Positions 1-8,572 of a stretch of DNA of 64,000 nucleotides are shown one piece after another. How positions within the stretch are numbered: the stretch's first letter is position 1; the number at the start of each line of letters is the position of its first letter. Below the pieces are notes generated by a model, which saw only the letters and a program-made list of their open reading frames with translations, was not told the DNA's origin and did no database searches. The DNA comes from Rhodocyclaceae bacterium (lineage in GTDB: Bacteria; Pseudomonadota; Gammaproteobacteria; Burkholderiales; Usitatibacteraceae): the NCBI GenBank assembly GCA_020247545.1, contig JADCIX010000038.1, positions 1-64,000 of the forward strand, given 5' to 3'. Position numbers and translations under genes: made by a program.

Positions 1-1
1 A

Positions 2-133
2 GAACTGGACAAGATCGCCTTCCAGATGAACGAACGACCACGTAAAACCCTCAATTGGAGAACCCCGAACGAGGTATGGAAAGGCATACTCGCCGGAAAG
101 TCGTTTCAAGAAATTGTTGCACTTGGAACTTGA
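2..133 (+). CDS. IS30-family transposase, C-terminal fragment
   Basis: This is the last 43 codons of an open frame that enters from the left edge of the window and stops with TGA at 131-133. The peptide contains NERPRKTLNWRTPNEV, the characteristic C-terminal end of IS30-family DDE transposases (N-R-P-R-K-x-L-x-x-x-T-P). In this family the stop codon usually lies close to the right inverted repeat, so the element probably ends within a few tens of bases, but the left end is outside the window and the repeat cannot be matched. Whether the whole transposase is intact cannot be judged from here. Confidence 0.85.
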   Translation, partial: ELDKIAFQMNERPRKTLNWRTPNEVWKGILAGKSFQEIVALGT

Positions 134-143
134 GAGCGCCGAA

Positions 144-255
144 CTTCTAAAGACCTACTGCGCGGGCGACTCTGTCAGTTCCGGTGCTCGCCGTACACTG
201 GGTACGTGTCCGCTCCTCACTGCCAACTTCACCCGCTCGTGACGTTTTTTAGAAG
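144..255. repeat. 112-bp imperfect palindrome (MITE-like)
   Basis: The outer 8 bases on the left, CTTCTAAA (144-151), are exactly mirrored by TTTAGAAG (248-255). The midpoint (199.5) coincides with a smaller palindrome CGTAC-ACTGG-GTACG at 192-206, and the intervening arms share further matches such as GCGGG(C/T)GA. It fills the gap between the IS30 transposase stop and the end of glcF and has no coding potential. It may be a non-autonomous mobile repeat or a transcript-terminating structure. Confidence 0.5.
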
Positions 256-266
256 CCCCCGAGCGA

Positions 267-1529
267 CTATCGGGCGTCGGCCAAGCGTTCGTCGATAAGC
301 TCGATCCAATGCCGAATCGGCGCGCCCCCGCTTGCGGCGAGGCCCCCTTCTATGTGTGCCAGGCAGCCAATATTGGCGGTGGCGACGACTTCCGGCTTAC
401 CCGACTCAAGAGCGGTGACTTTGTTTTGCAATAGCTGCTGCGAAAGCTCCGGTTGCAACAGTGAATAGGTTCCCGCCGAGCCGCAGCACAGGTGGCCATC
501 GGGCACTGCGGTCAGTTCATATCCCGCATCACGGAGCAGCGCTTCTACACTGCCGCGAATCTTCAGGCCATGCTGAAGGCTGCACGGCGAGTGAAACGCA
601 ACGCGTGTCTTTGGCGAGGTGGGCTTGCCCGACTTCCCCTGCAACATCGTTGATAACGCGGCCTGCTCCGCTGAAATCACTTGGCTCACGTCCCGAAACT
701 GCGCGGATATCCGGGCCGCTTTCTCCGCATATGCTTTGTCGTCACGCAGCATATGGCCATACTCGGCGACCATGGTGCTACAGCCGGTCGCTGTAACAAC
801 TATGGCTTCAACGCCGCTTTCAATCATCGGCCACCAAGCGTCAATGTTGCGCCTCATCATGGCATGGCCTCCCTCCACGTCGCTAAGGTGATGGGGGATG
901 GCACCACAGCAGCCAGCATTCGGTGCCACCAACAAGCTAATGCCGAGTCGGTCGAGCACACGCGCCGTGGCGGTATTGATCGAAGGTGCCATAGCCGGCT
1001 GCACACACCCCGCCAATACCAACATCTTGCGCGCATGGTTGTTTGCGGGCCATGCACCTGGGTCGCGTTTGGCAGAAATCTTCTTTGCCAGTGCAGTGGG
1101 CAGCAGCGGTTTCACCATTCGGCCCATGGCGAGGGCGGCGCTAAACAAGCCCGATTGCGGCAGCAATTTTCTTAGCACAGCGCGCTGCACGCTAGCCGAT
1201 GTGGAGCGGCCCACTTTTTCGTCAACGATGCGCCGACCGATATCCACCAAACGACCGTACCGCACGCCGGAAGGGCAAGTGGTCTCACAAGCACGACAGG
1301 TCAAGCATCGGTCCAGATGCAGCTGCGTCCTTTCGGTCGGTGCCGCGCCTTCAAGCACCTGCTTCATCAAGTAGATACGCCCGCGCGGCGAATCGAGCTC
1401 GTCTCCGAGCAGGTTGTAGGTCGGACAGGTGGCAAGACAGAATCCACAATGCACACACTTGCGCAAGATGCCTTCGGCTTCTTCTCCGGCAGCGGTACCT
1501 TGAAACTCCTCAGCGAGAATAGTTTGCAT
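267..1529 (-). CDS. glcF: Glycolate oxidase iron-sulfur subunit GlcF
   Basis: GlcF is the electron-transfer subunit of membrane-associated glycolate oxidase, which converts glycolate to glyoxylate. The 420-residue protein has two ferredoxin-like 4Fe-4S motifs, CVHCGFCLATCP (Cys 25, 28, 31, 35) and CLTCRACETTCP (Cys 75, 78, 81, 85), then two CCG-containing cysteine-rich domains (GCCGA and HLCCGSAG) typical of the GlcF/heterodisulfide-reductase family. I chose the ATG at 1529, which gives the family N-terminus MQTILAEEF and lies 4 bases after glcE. An upstream in-frame extension of 19 codons would overlap glcE. It is the last gene of a glcD-glcE-glcF operon. Confidence 0.96.
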   Translation of the reverse strand: MQTILAEEFQGTAAGEEAEGILRKCVHCGFCLATCPTYNLLGDELDSPRGRIYLMKQVLEGAAPTERTQLHLDRCLTCRACETTCPSGVRYGRLVDIGRRIVDEKVGRSTSASVQRAVLRKLLPQSGLFSAALAMGRMVKPLLPTALAKKISAKRDPGAWPANNHARKMLVLAGCVQPAMAPSINTATARVLDRLGISLLVAPNAGCCGAIPHHLSDVEGGHAMMRRNIDAWWPMIESGVEAIVVTATGCSTMVAEYGHMLRDDKAYAEKAARISAQFRDVSQVISAEQAALSTMLQGKSGKPTSPKTRVAFHSPCSLQHGLKIRGSVEALLRDAGYELTAVPDGHLCCGSAGTYSLLQPELSQQLLQNKVTALESGKPEVVATANIGCLAHIEGGLAASGGAPIRHWIELIDERLADAR

Positions 1530-1533
1530 GTTG

Positions 1534-2619
1534 TTATGACGAGACGTTGTCCAACCGACCGCGATTGAGTACATTGGCCGGATCAAAGGCGCGCTTGAGA
1601 TTGGCGTTCAGCTCCGCAAGCTTGCCACTAATGGGGTGAAACACACGGATGCCCGAAGCTACGCCAGCCGCAGCACGCATCAATGTTGCATGGCCACCGA
1701 CGCGTTGAACTTGCTCGCGTAGCAACTGGGCGTCAACATCCGCCGCCAACCATCGCAACGCGCCACCCCATTCAATGACCTGCTTCGCGCCTGATGCGAG
1801 ATCCATCGGTGGCGTTGTTGCCGGTACTGATAAACGCCACACTGGTTTATCGGTCGATAAGAAATGACGCTGGCCGTGATCGCGTAGCGACGACCAAAAC
1901 TTCCGCGCGTCTATCGATGGCATTTCCTCACCACCTAGTTTTTGCATCGCCGCGGTAACACCGGCGTTGGTTCCCGAAAGACGCAGCGTGGCGCACCCAC
2001 CGTCCCAGCAAGAGGCGGAAATTGGCAGCGGCTGGCCCGCCCATTCGTTGAAGCGTTGAATGGCTGTCGCCTGATCCATCTCAAAGCGCAGCGTGGTCTC
2101 CAGCGCTGGCTTGGGCAGGACCTTAAAGCTGATATCGACCAACACACCGAGCGTGCCGAGTGCGCCCACCATCAAGCGCGACACATCGTAACCCGCAACG
2201 TTTTTTATCACGCGCCCGCCGAAATGGAGATCTTCGCCTTTGCCGTTGATGATACGTGTCCCCAACACAAAATCGCGTACCGCCCCAGCGTAGGCACGGC
2301 GCGGGCCAGATAGGCCGGTGGCGACCGTTCCACCGATGGTGGCTCCAGCGGAAAAATGCGGGGGCTCGAAAGGCAACATTTGCCCCTCTTGATCCATCAA
2401 CGACTCGATCTCCGCCAGGGGTGTGCCGGCCCGAACCGTCAACACCAGCTCGCGCGGCTGGTAGTCGATGACACCCGCGTAACCACGCATATCGATTGCC
2501 TCACCAATCGATTTCGCGCCATAGAAAGACTTCGTGTTTCCACCGTGAATGACGACCGGCGACTTGCTCGAATGTGCCGCGACAATGCGGTCTTGCACCG
2601 ACCGAATGAACGTATCCAT
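1534..2619 (-). CDS. glcE: Glycolate oxidase FAD-binding subunit GlcE
   Basis: This is the second flavin-binding (FAD_binding_4) subunit of glycolate oxidase, 361 residues. It shows the PCMH-type nucleotide-binding pattern: VVIHGGNTKSFYG near residues 22-34, the FSAGATIGGTVATGLSGPRR segment around residues 89-108, and VIKNVAGYDVSRLMVGALGT around 137-156, all characteristic of GlcE. It starts 2 bases after the glcD stop and is followed 4 bases later by glcF, so the three subunits are translated as one tight operon. GlcE is shorter than GlcD because it lacks the full C-terminal FAD-oxidase cap. Confidence 0.96.
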   Translation of the reverse strand: MDTFIRSVQDRIVAAHSSKSPVVIHGGNTKSFYGAKSIGEAIDMRGYAGVIDYQPRELVLTVRAGTPLAEIESLMDQEGQMLPFEPPHFSAGATIGGTVATGLSGPRRAYAGAVRDFVLGTRIINGKGEDLHFGGRVIKNVAGYDVSRLMVGALGTLGVLVDISFKVLPKPALETTLRFEMDQATAIQRFNEWAGQPLPISASCWDGGCATLRLSGTNAGVTAAMQKLGGEEMPSIDARKFWSSLRDHGQRHFLSTDKPVWRLSVPATTPPMDLASGAKQVIEWGGALRWLAADVDAQLLREQVQRVGGHATLMRAAAGVASGIRVFHPISGKLAELNANLKRAFDPANVLNRGRLDNVSS

Positions 2620-2621
2620 AC

Positions 2622-4136
2622 TCAGAAACGGGGAATATCTGCGTGTGGCATCACACCACCCGAAACCCGCATACGGCCATACTCTGCACAGCGATGCAAC
2701 GACGGAATCGCCTTGCCGGGGTTCAGCAACATCTTCGGATCAAATGCCCGCTTGACGTCAAAAAATGCCTCGCGCTCAGCGTCATTAAATTGGCTGCACA
2801 TTTGATTGATCTTCTCGATACCCACACCGTGCTCGCCAGTAATGGTGCCGCCGACTTCAATGCAAAGTTCAAGTAGCTCTGCGGAAAAAGCCTCGGTCTT
2901 TTCAAGTTCACCCGGTTTGTTCGCATCGAACAGAATCAGCGGGTGAAGGTTGCCATCACCCGCATGAAATACATTCGCGCAGCGCAAACCGTATTTCGCA
3001 GATAGCTCATCGGTACGCCTGAGCACATGCGCCAACGCGCCACGCGGAATCGAGCCGTCGATACAGTAGTAGTCTGGCGAGATTCTGCCCACAGCCGGAA
3101 ATGCTGCCTTGCGCCCCGACCAGAATTTCATACGTTCAGCTTCATCGCGAGATACTCGACACGCCGTGGCACCCGCAGCCTTCATCACAGCTTCCATCTT
3201 GTCAATTTCTTCTTCGACTTCCTCCGGTGTCCCGTCAGATTCGCAGAGCAAAATTGCCGCAGCATCCATGTCGTAGCCGGCCCGCACAAAATCTTCCACC
3301 GCGTGAATGGCAAGTTTATCCATCATCTCCAAGCCGGCCGGTACGATACCCGCACCGATCACTGCAGCGACCGCTTCACCCGCTTTCTCGACGTCGGCAA
3401 AACTGGCCATCACCACGCGCGCCAGTTGGGGCTTCGGCGTCAACTTGACGGTCACTTCGGTGGTAATTCCCAGCATGCCTTCGGAGCCTGTCATCAGCGC
3501 GAGCAAGTCATACCCCGGGCTATCAAGTGCATCTGAACCAATAGTCACGGACACGCCGTCAACCGTGACAATATTGAGCTTCAAAATATTGTGTACCGTG
3601 AGGCCGTACTTTAGGCAGTGCACGCCGCCGGAGTTCTCCGCCACATTGCCGCCAATAGAACAGGCAATTTGTGATGAAGGATCAGGCGCGTAGTAAAGCG
3701 CCAAGTGTGCAACTTCCTCCGAGATTTTTTGATTACGCACGCCTGGTTGTACCAGCGCGGTTCGCGCAAGCGGATCAACGCGGACAATTCGACTAAATTT
3801 AGCAAGCGAAAGCAACAGGCCATCAGCCAACGGCGTCGCACCGCCGGACAGGCCGGTGCCGGAACCGCGTGCAACCACCTTAACATTCTGCGCATTTGCG
3901 GCGCGCATAACGCTTTCAACCTCTACGGTCGTCGAGGGTAGCGCGGCAAGCATCGGTAACTGTCGGTACACTGAAAGCCCGTCACACTCGTAGGGCCGAA
4001 GATCCTCTGCGGCCGTGAGTACGGCGGCGGCCGGCAAAAACCGGGAAAGTGTTCTCGCTAGCTGCTGCCGTTTGGCATGAATGCCTCGATCTTGCGCGGC
4101 CTCATCGGTTGGCGAATCATTCAGTACAGCAGCCAT
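2622..4136 (-). CDS. glcD: Glycolate oxidase catalytic subunit GlcD
   Basis: GlcD is the FAD-linked catalytic subunit that oxidises glycolate (and probably D-lactate). The 504-residue protein contains the PCMH FAD-binding core (ARGSGTGLSGGATP and CSIGGNVAENSGGVHCLKYG) and the C-terminal FAD-oxidase domain with the NVFHAGDGNLHPLI and GEHGVGIEK motifs. The start at 4136 is supported by a very strong ribosome binding site (AGGAGGAGAGG, about 7 bases upstream); a longer frame upstream has no such signal. It is the first gene of the glcDEF operon and is divergent from the DUF456 gene, so its promoter should lie in 4137-4302. Confidence 0.96.
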   Translation of the reverse strand: MAAVLNDSPTDEAAQDRGIHAKRQQLARTLSRFLPAAAVLTAAEDLRPYECDGLSVYRQLPMLAALPSTTVEVESVMRAANAQNVKVVARGSGTGLSGGATPLADGLLLSLAKFSRIVRVDPLARTALVQPGVRNQKISEEVAHLALYYAPDPSSQIACSIGGNVAENSGGVHCLKYGLTVHNILKLNIVTVDGVSVTIGSDALDSPGYDLLALMTGSEGMLGITTEVTVKLTPKPQLARVVMASFADVEKAGEAVAAVIGAGIVPAGLEMMDKLAIHAVEDFVRAGYDMDAAAILLCESDGTPEEVEEEIDKMEAVMKAAGATACRVSRDEAERMKFWSGRKAAFPAVGRISPDYYCIDGSIPRGALAHVLRRTDELSAKYGLRCANVFHAGDGNLHPLILFDANKPGELEKTEAFSAELLELCIEVGGTITGEHGVGIEKINQMCSQFNDAEREAFFDVKRAFDPKMLLNPGKAIPSLHRCAEYGRMRVSGGVMPHADIPRF

Positions 4137-4302
4137 GTTTTCCTCTCCTCCTAACGCAATAATAGGCCATTCACCAGCTAATCGTAACGGGGCGTTGCGT
4201 AAGCACCTATTACCTAGCATCGTGCAATGGAACGCGGCAGCAAGGTTGGAACTTCGCCAACATGCCGGACTCTACTTCTACCAACCACTGACGGGCCAAT
4301 AC

Positions 4303-4800
4303 ATGGAAGGCAACATCGCATACGCATTATGGGCGCTGGCAGCTCTACTGGTATTGGTCGGCCTCGCAGGCACCTTTCTGCCGGCACTGCCAGGTGTGCC
4401 ACTCGTTTTTGGTGGGCTGTTTCTCGCGGCCTACATCGGAGACTTCGAGCGTATCGGCTGGCCAACACTCACCATTCTTGGCGTCTTTACTGCGGTCGCT
4501 ATCGCCGCCGATTTTGTCGCCACGCTGTTAGGGGCTAAACGAGCAGGAGCTTCTAAACTCGCGTTAGTCGGTGCGGCCATTGGCAGTCTGCTCGGCATAT
4601 TCTCCGGTTTATGGGGGCTATTGGTGTTTCCGTTCATCGGTGCGGTCGCAGGAGAACTCATTGCCCGCCAGCAAATCGGTCAAGCTAGCCGCGTTGGCCT
4701 TGCAACCTGGCTTGGAATGGTAATCGGCACACTGGCAAAACTCGCGATCGCGCTGACGATGGTCGGCGTCTTCATTGTGTCGTACGTCTTCGGCAAATAA
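4303..4800 (+). CDS. DUF456 domain membrane protein
   Basis: A 165-residue, very hydrophobic protein with about four membrane segments. It matches the DUF456 family in its pattern: a first helix ending in the conserved GTFLPALPGVPLVFGGLF segment, a loop with the FERIGWPTL segment, then glycine-rich helices (LVGAAIGSLLGIFSGLWGLLVFPFIGAVAGEL). The function of the family is not established. The ATG at 4303 removes a non-hydrophobic 74-residue extension that would overlap the glcD leader on the other strand. It stands alone between glcD and fhs, convergent with fhs. Confidence 0.85.
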   Translation: MEGNIAYALWALAALLVLVGLAGTFLPALPGVPLVFGGLFLAAYIGDFERIGWPTLTILGVFTAVAIAADFVATLLGAKRAGASKLALVGAAIGSLLGIFSGLWGLLVFPFIGAVAGELIARQQIGQASRVGLATWLGMVIGTLAKLAIALTMVGVFIVSYVFGK

Positions 4801-4848
4801 GGTCTGTCGGTCGCTGGAGGCAGTTTCTAGCCGGTCTATCGGCGTTGA

Positions 4849-6519
4849 TCAGAATAAACCGACAATCTTGCCATTGTCATCCACATCGATGGCGGCCGCC
4901 GAAGGTACTTTCGGCAGTCCCGGCATGGTCATGACATCACCACAAACCATGACGATAAACTCAGCGCCCGCCGCTAAGCGCACTTCGCGGATGGTCACAA
5001 TATGTTTCGACGGCGCGCCACGCAACGCAGCGTCGGTTGAAAATGAATACTGCGTCTTGGCCACACACACCGGGTAGTGTCCGTAGCCGTCGTCCTGAAG
5101 CTTCTTGATTTGACCGCGAATCTTATTGTCAGCCGCAATATCGGACGCGCCGTAAATCTTGGTGGCGATGGTCTTCATCTTGTCCCAAAGCGGCATTTCG
5201 TCGGGATAGACAAATTTGAAGCTGCTGGGCTGCTCGCAAAGCGCAACAACCTCTTTGGCGACTTCCGTGGCCCCCTTGCTGCCATCGGCCCAGTGCTTCG
5301 CAATCACAACTTTGCAACCTAATTTGCCGACACGGTCCATCAGTAGCGCAACCTCAGCATGCGTGTCGTGCGTACGATGATTCACGCTAACAATACAGGG
5401 CAGCCCGTAGTTGTTCATCACATTGTGAACGTGACGTTCCAGATTGACGATACCTTTTTCGAGCGCGGCAAGATTCTCATTGGAGACTTCTTTCACATCC
5501 ATGCCGCCGTGGAACTTGAGCGCGCGCAGCGTCGCGACGATCACCACGGTATCCGGGCGCAGCCCCGACTTGCGGCATTTGATATCGATGAATTTCTCCG
5601 CACCGAGATCTGCGCCGAAACCTGCCTCGGTAACGACGTAGTCACCAAGTTTCAGCGCGGTTTGGGTGGCAATGACCGAGTTGCAGCCGTGTGCAATGTT
5701 GGCAAACGGCCCGCCGTGGATAAAGGCGGGATTATTCTCCAACGTTTGTACCAAATTCGGCAGCAGCGCATCCTTGAGTAGTGCGGTCATCGCCCCCTGC
5801 GCATGCAAGTCTTTCGCAAGAATCGGCTTAAGGTCCTTGGTATAACCCACCACAATCTTGGCGATGCGCGCTTTGAGATCCTTCAGCGACGTTGCCAAAC
5901 AAAAAATCGCCATAATTTCAGACGCGACCACGATATCAAATCCGTCCTGACGCGGATAGCCGTTGCCGGGGCCGCCAAGGGCGATGGTGATATCTCGTAA
6001 CGCGCGATCATTCATATCCATCACACGTTTCCACGTGACCCGACGCACGTCGAATCCGAGCTCATTGCCGTGGTTGATATGGTTATCAATCAAGGCCGCA
6101 AGCAGATTGTTGGCGAGCGCGATCGCGTTGAAGTCGCCGGTAAAGTGCAGGTTGATATCTTCCATCGGTACGACTTGAGCATAGCCACCACCGGCCGCGC
6201 CACCCTTCATGCCAAACACGGGACCAAGTGACGGTTCACGCAGACAAATAATCGCCTTTTTTCCGATGTGGTTGAGCGCATCGCCGAGGCCGACAGTCGT
6301 TGTGGTCTTGCCTTCACCGGCCGGCGTGGGGGAGATCGCGGTAACGAGGATGAGTTTGCCGTTTTTCTTGTTTTTGAGGCTATCCACATATTGCAGCGAT
6401 ACCTTTGCTTTGTAATGGCCATAGGGCTCCAGCGCGTCTTGCGGAATTCCCAAGCCGTCGGCAATTTCATAGATTTTCTTCATCGACGCTTTTTGCGCGA
6501 TTTCGATATCACTCAACAT
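4849..6519 (-). CDS. fhs: Formate--tetrahydrofolate ligase
   Basis: Catalyses ATP-dependent formation of 10-formyl-tetrahydrofolate from formate and tetrahydrofolate, feeding purine and one-carbon metabolism. The 556-residue length is normal for the family. Visible signatures are the nucleotide-binding [10 protein letters not shown] (residues 65-74) and the downstream [21 protein letters not shown] block near 94-114. A strong Shine-Dalgarno sequence (GGAGGAAAG) precedes the ATG at 6519. Its nearness to glcDEF is suggestive, since glycolate/glyoxylate breakdown can release one-carbon units, but they are separated by an opposite-strand gene and are not one operon. Confidence 0.97.
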   Translation of the reverse strand: MLSDIEIAQKASMKKIYEIADGLGIPQDALEPYGHYKAKVSLQYVDSLKNKKNGKLILVTAISPTPAGEGKTTTTVGLGDALNHIGKKAIICLREPSLGPVFGMKGGAAGGGYAQVVPMEDINLHFTGDFNAIALANNLLAALIDNHINHGNELGFDVRRVTWKRVMDMNDRALRDITIALGGPGNGYPRQDGFDIVVASEIMAIFCLATSLKDLKARIAKIVVGYTKDLKPILAKDLHAQGAMTALLKDALLPNLVQTLENNPAFIHGGPFANIAHGCNSVIATQTALKLGDYVVTEAGFGADLGAEKFIDIKCRKSGLRPDTVVIVATLRALKFHGGMDVKEVSNENLAALEKGIVNLERHVHNVMNNYGLPCIVSVNHRTHDTHAEVALLMDRVGKLGCKVVIAKHWADGSKGATEVAKEVVALCEQPSSFKFVYPDEMPLWDKMKTIATKIYGASDIAADNKIRGQIKKLQDDGYGHYPVCVAKTQYSFSTDAALRGAPSKHIVTIREVRLAAGAEFIVMVCGDVMTMPGLPKVPSAAAIDVDDNGKIVGLF

Positions 6520-6627
6520 CGTCTTTCCTCCATTGTTTGTTCGAGACCAAGTATGGAACCGGATGCGGCTGCTGCACCATGATGATGGTCAAGTACAATT
6601 GTTGCGCCAAATCAACTTTTCCGGTCT

Positions 6628-7110
6628 ATGACTGATTACTTCAAAACCCAAGAACGCAATATTCTGTTTCGCCGTATCGAACATATCGAAGCGTCGATGA
6701 CGTCGCTTGATCGGCGAGTGACGGGACATCAGCTCATTTGTCACTTAAATAACAACCTACGCGAAGTTTGCGGGTTACAAGCGTCTCACGAGCGGTCTGG
6801 CTTTTTGCAGCGCACCATCCTTAAATGGTTGGTGTTCCATGTGTTTCCGTGGCCAGAGCGCACACCTCGATCACCTGCCGCATTGGCAGAATTCATCGGC
6901 GCCAAATCCCCCACAACGTTTGACGCGGACCACGCCGAGCTGGTTGAACTCCTCAAGACTTTCGAGGCGCGATGGCAGGAAGACGCCCTGATGCCACACC
7001 CGGTTTTTGGACATTTATCGAAGTCTGAGTGGGGACAATACATGTTTTTGCATCTTGATTACCATCTGACGGCGTTTGGTATCCATGGGGACTTTCGTGC
7101 ACCCAAATGA
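6628..7110 (+). CDS. DinB-like / DUF1569 family protein
   Basis: A 160-residue protein resembling the DUF1569 branch of the DinB four-helix superfamily. The C-terminal HPVFGHLSKSEWGQYMFLHLDYHLTAFGI stretch carries the conserved family spacing of histidines (roughly residues 123, 138 and 142-147) that in DinB-like proteins often bind a divalent metal. Some members act as thiol-dependent transferases, but the substrate here is unknown. It is divergent from fhs, and its stop overlaps the start of the next gene, so the two are probably cotranscribed. The ribosome binding site is weak. Confidence 0.75.
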   Translation: MTDYFKTQERNILFRRIEHIEASMTSLDRRVTGHQLICHLNNNLREVCGLQASHERSGFLQRTILKWLVFHVFPWPERTPRSPAALAEFIGAKSPTTFDADHAELVELLKTFEARWQEDALMPHPVFGHLSKSEWGQYMFLHLDYHLTAFGIHGDFRAPK

Positions 7111-7573
7111 GCAATGTATACGGCGATTCTATGCCGCTTTCGCCAGCCACGACGCTAGCGCGATGGTGGAGTGTTATCACCCGGATGTTTCCTTTAGCGA
7201 TCCGATCTTTCTGATGCTAAAGGGTGCCGAGGCCGGCGGCATGTGGCGGATGTTGGTCTCTCGTGGCAAGGATCTTGAACTTACGCTGCTGGAAGCCTCG
7301 GCGGACGATGATGGCGGACGTGCCACATGGGAGGCGCGTTATACGTTTTCACAAACAGGGCACCCGGTGGTAAACCGTATTCAAGCGGCATTCGCATTTC
7401 GTGACGGGCTTATCGTTCGGCACGTCGATCGATTCTCGTTCTGGAAGTGGTCGAGACAGGCACTGGGCCCGTTGGGGCTGTTGTTAGGCTGGTCGTGGCC
7501 GTTGAAGGCGATGGTGCGCAAAAAGGCGGCGGCCTCGCTGGATCAGTTTATGGGCAAACACCCGCAGCACTAA
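7085..7573 (+). CDS. SnoaL/NTF2-like protein
   Basis: A 162-residue protein with the NTF2-like (SnoaL) fold pattern: an N-terminal helix (CIRRFYAAFASHDASAM), the ECYHPDVSFSDPIF strand-turn with the conserved Asp, and later strands in which a cone-shaped ligand pocket would form (ATWEARYTFSQTGHPVVN, AFAFRDGLIVRHVDRFSFW). Such proteins may be enzymes or binding proteins, and no specific activity can be assigned. I chose ATG 7085; a TTG at 7076 is the only other nearby option. It overlaps the preceding DUF1569 gene by 26 bases and converges with the DMT transporter, with stop codons overlapping by 4 bases. Confidence 0.75.
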   Translation: MGTFVHPNEQCIRRFYAAFASHDASAMVECYHPDVSFSDPIFLMLKGAEAGGMWRMLVSRGKDLELTLLEASADDDGGRATWEARYTFSQTGHPVVNRIQAAFAFRDGLIVRHVDRFSFWKWSRQALGPLGLLLGWSWPLKAMVRKKAAASLDQFMGKHPQH

Positions 7574-8460
7574 TGGTGGGGGACCGGTGGTGAGCGTAAC
7601 ATTAGGACATTACCCACCAACAGCAGCGCCACGCCGAGGGTAGTCATCCAGCCCCAGGCAAACTTCTCGAAGAAAAACGACACCACGAGAGCCACAACAG
7701 GTACCATCACCCCGACATAAGAAGACTGCGCTGCACCGATGCGCTTGAGTAGGGTAAGGTAACAACCAAAGGTGATGATGGAGCCGAACAGCGCGAGATA
7801 AAGCAGTGTAGCAACATATGAGGGACTCCAGTCCATGGTGATCGGTCTACCAACCACCATGGCGTACACAAACGCCAGAGCGCCGCCGTAGAGCATGCCC
7901 CACGCCATTGAAGGCCAAGTGGCAAATCTGCGTTTTTGTGTCCGCATCGCTACCATGCTACCGACACTAGAGGCGAGCACCGACAGTACGGTAAACAGTA
8001 CACCAAGTTCAAGATTTCGGCTTGCAGAGATTTTGCTGAACTCCTGACCAAACACACAGACAATTCCGACGATCCCGAGTGCGGCCGCAACACTGACACG
8101 GGCGGTGATCGGCGTGCCGAAGAAGACACGCGAAGCCCACATGTTGATCATCGGGCTCGCAGAGTAAGCAACAGCCACCATACCGGAGACAATGTAGAGC
8201 TCGGCGTGATACACAAAAATGTAGCTGACACAGAACATGCCAGCGCCAAAAATGAACAAATCCCGATGGCCGCTGGCCGCAAATCTGAGACCGTATCCAC
8301 GCCACCGGCAGAACACGAACAACGCTGCGGCAGCAATCAAAAAACGATAGGCGACCGAAAGCTCCGGGGCGACGTCACCCAGCTGAAAGGTAATGACGAA
8401 CCACGTTGAGCCCCAAATGAGGACACAAACGCTAAACAACTGAAGATTAGAAAAGTGCAT
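7570..8460 (-). CDS. EamA/DMT-family transporter
   Basis: A 296-residue inner-membrane protein with about ten hydrophobic helices, arranged as two EamA repeats, the signature of drug/metabolite (DMT) transporters of the RhaT/YdcZ-like EamA group. The first helix contains the typical LIWGSTWFVI motif, and the second repeat begins near residue 145 (ELGVLFTVLSVLASSVGSM). Substrate cannot be deduced; relatives export amino acids, nucleosides or metabolites. The ATG at 8460 places the first membrane helix right at the N-terminus, whereas an upstream ATG would add ten polar residues. Confidence 0.85.
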   Translation of the reverse strand: MHFSNLQLFSVCVLIWGSTWFVITFQLGDVAPELSVAYRFLIAAAALFVFCRWRGYGLRFAASGHRDLFIFGAGMFCVSYIFVYHAELYIVSGMVAVAYSASPMINMWASRVFFGTPITARVSVAAALGIVGIVCVFGQEFSKISASRNLELGVLFTVLSVLASSVGSMVAMRTQKRRFATWPSMAWGMLYGGALAFVYAMVVGRPITMDWSPSYVATLLYLALFGSIITFGCYLTLLKRIGAAQSSYVGVMVPVVALVVSFFFEKFAWGWMTTLGVALLLVGNVLMLRSPPVPHH

Positions 8461-8572
8461 TTCAAAGATACCGCGTCTCGAACCAGTCATTCGGCGCGAC
8501 CGGAAGCGGGGCCCAGCTTAACTGACGTCAGAAGCCATCCCGACGCGAGCCTCACTGGCCCCACCGCAGGTG

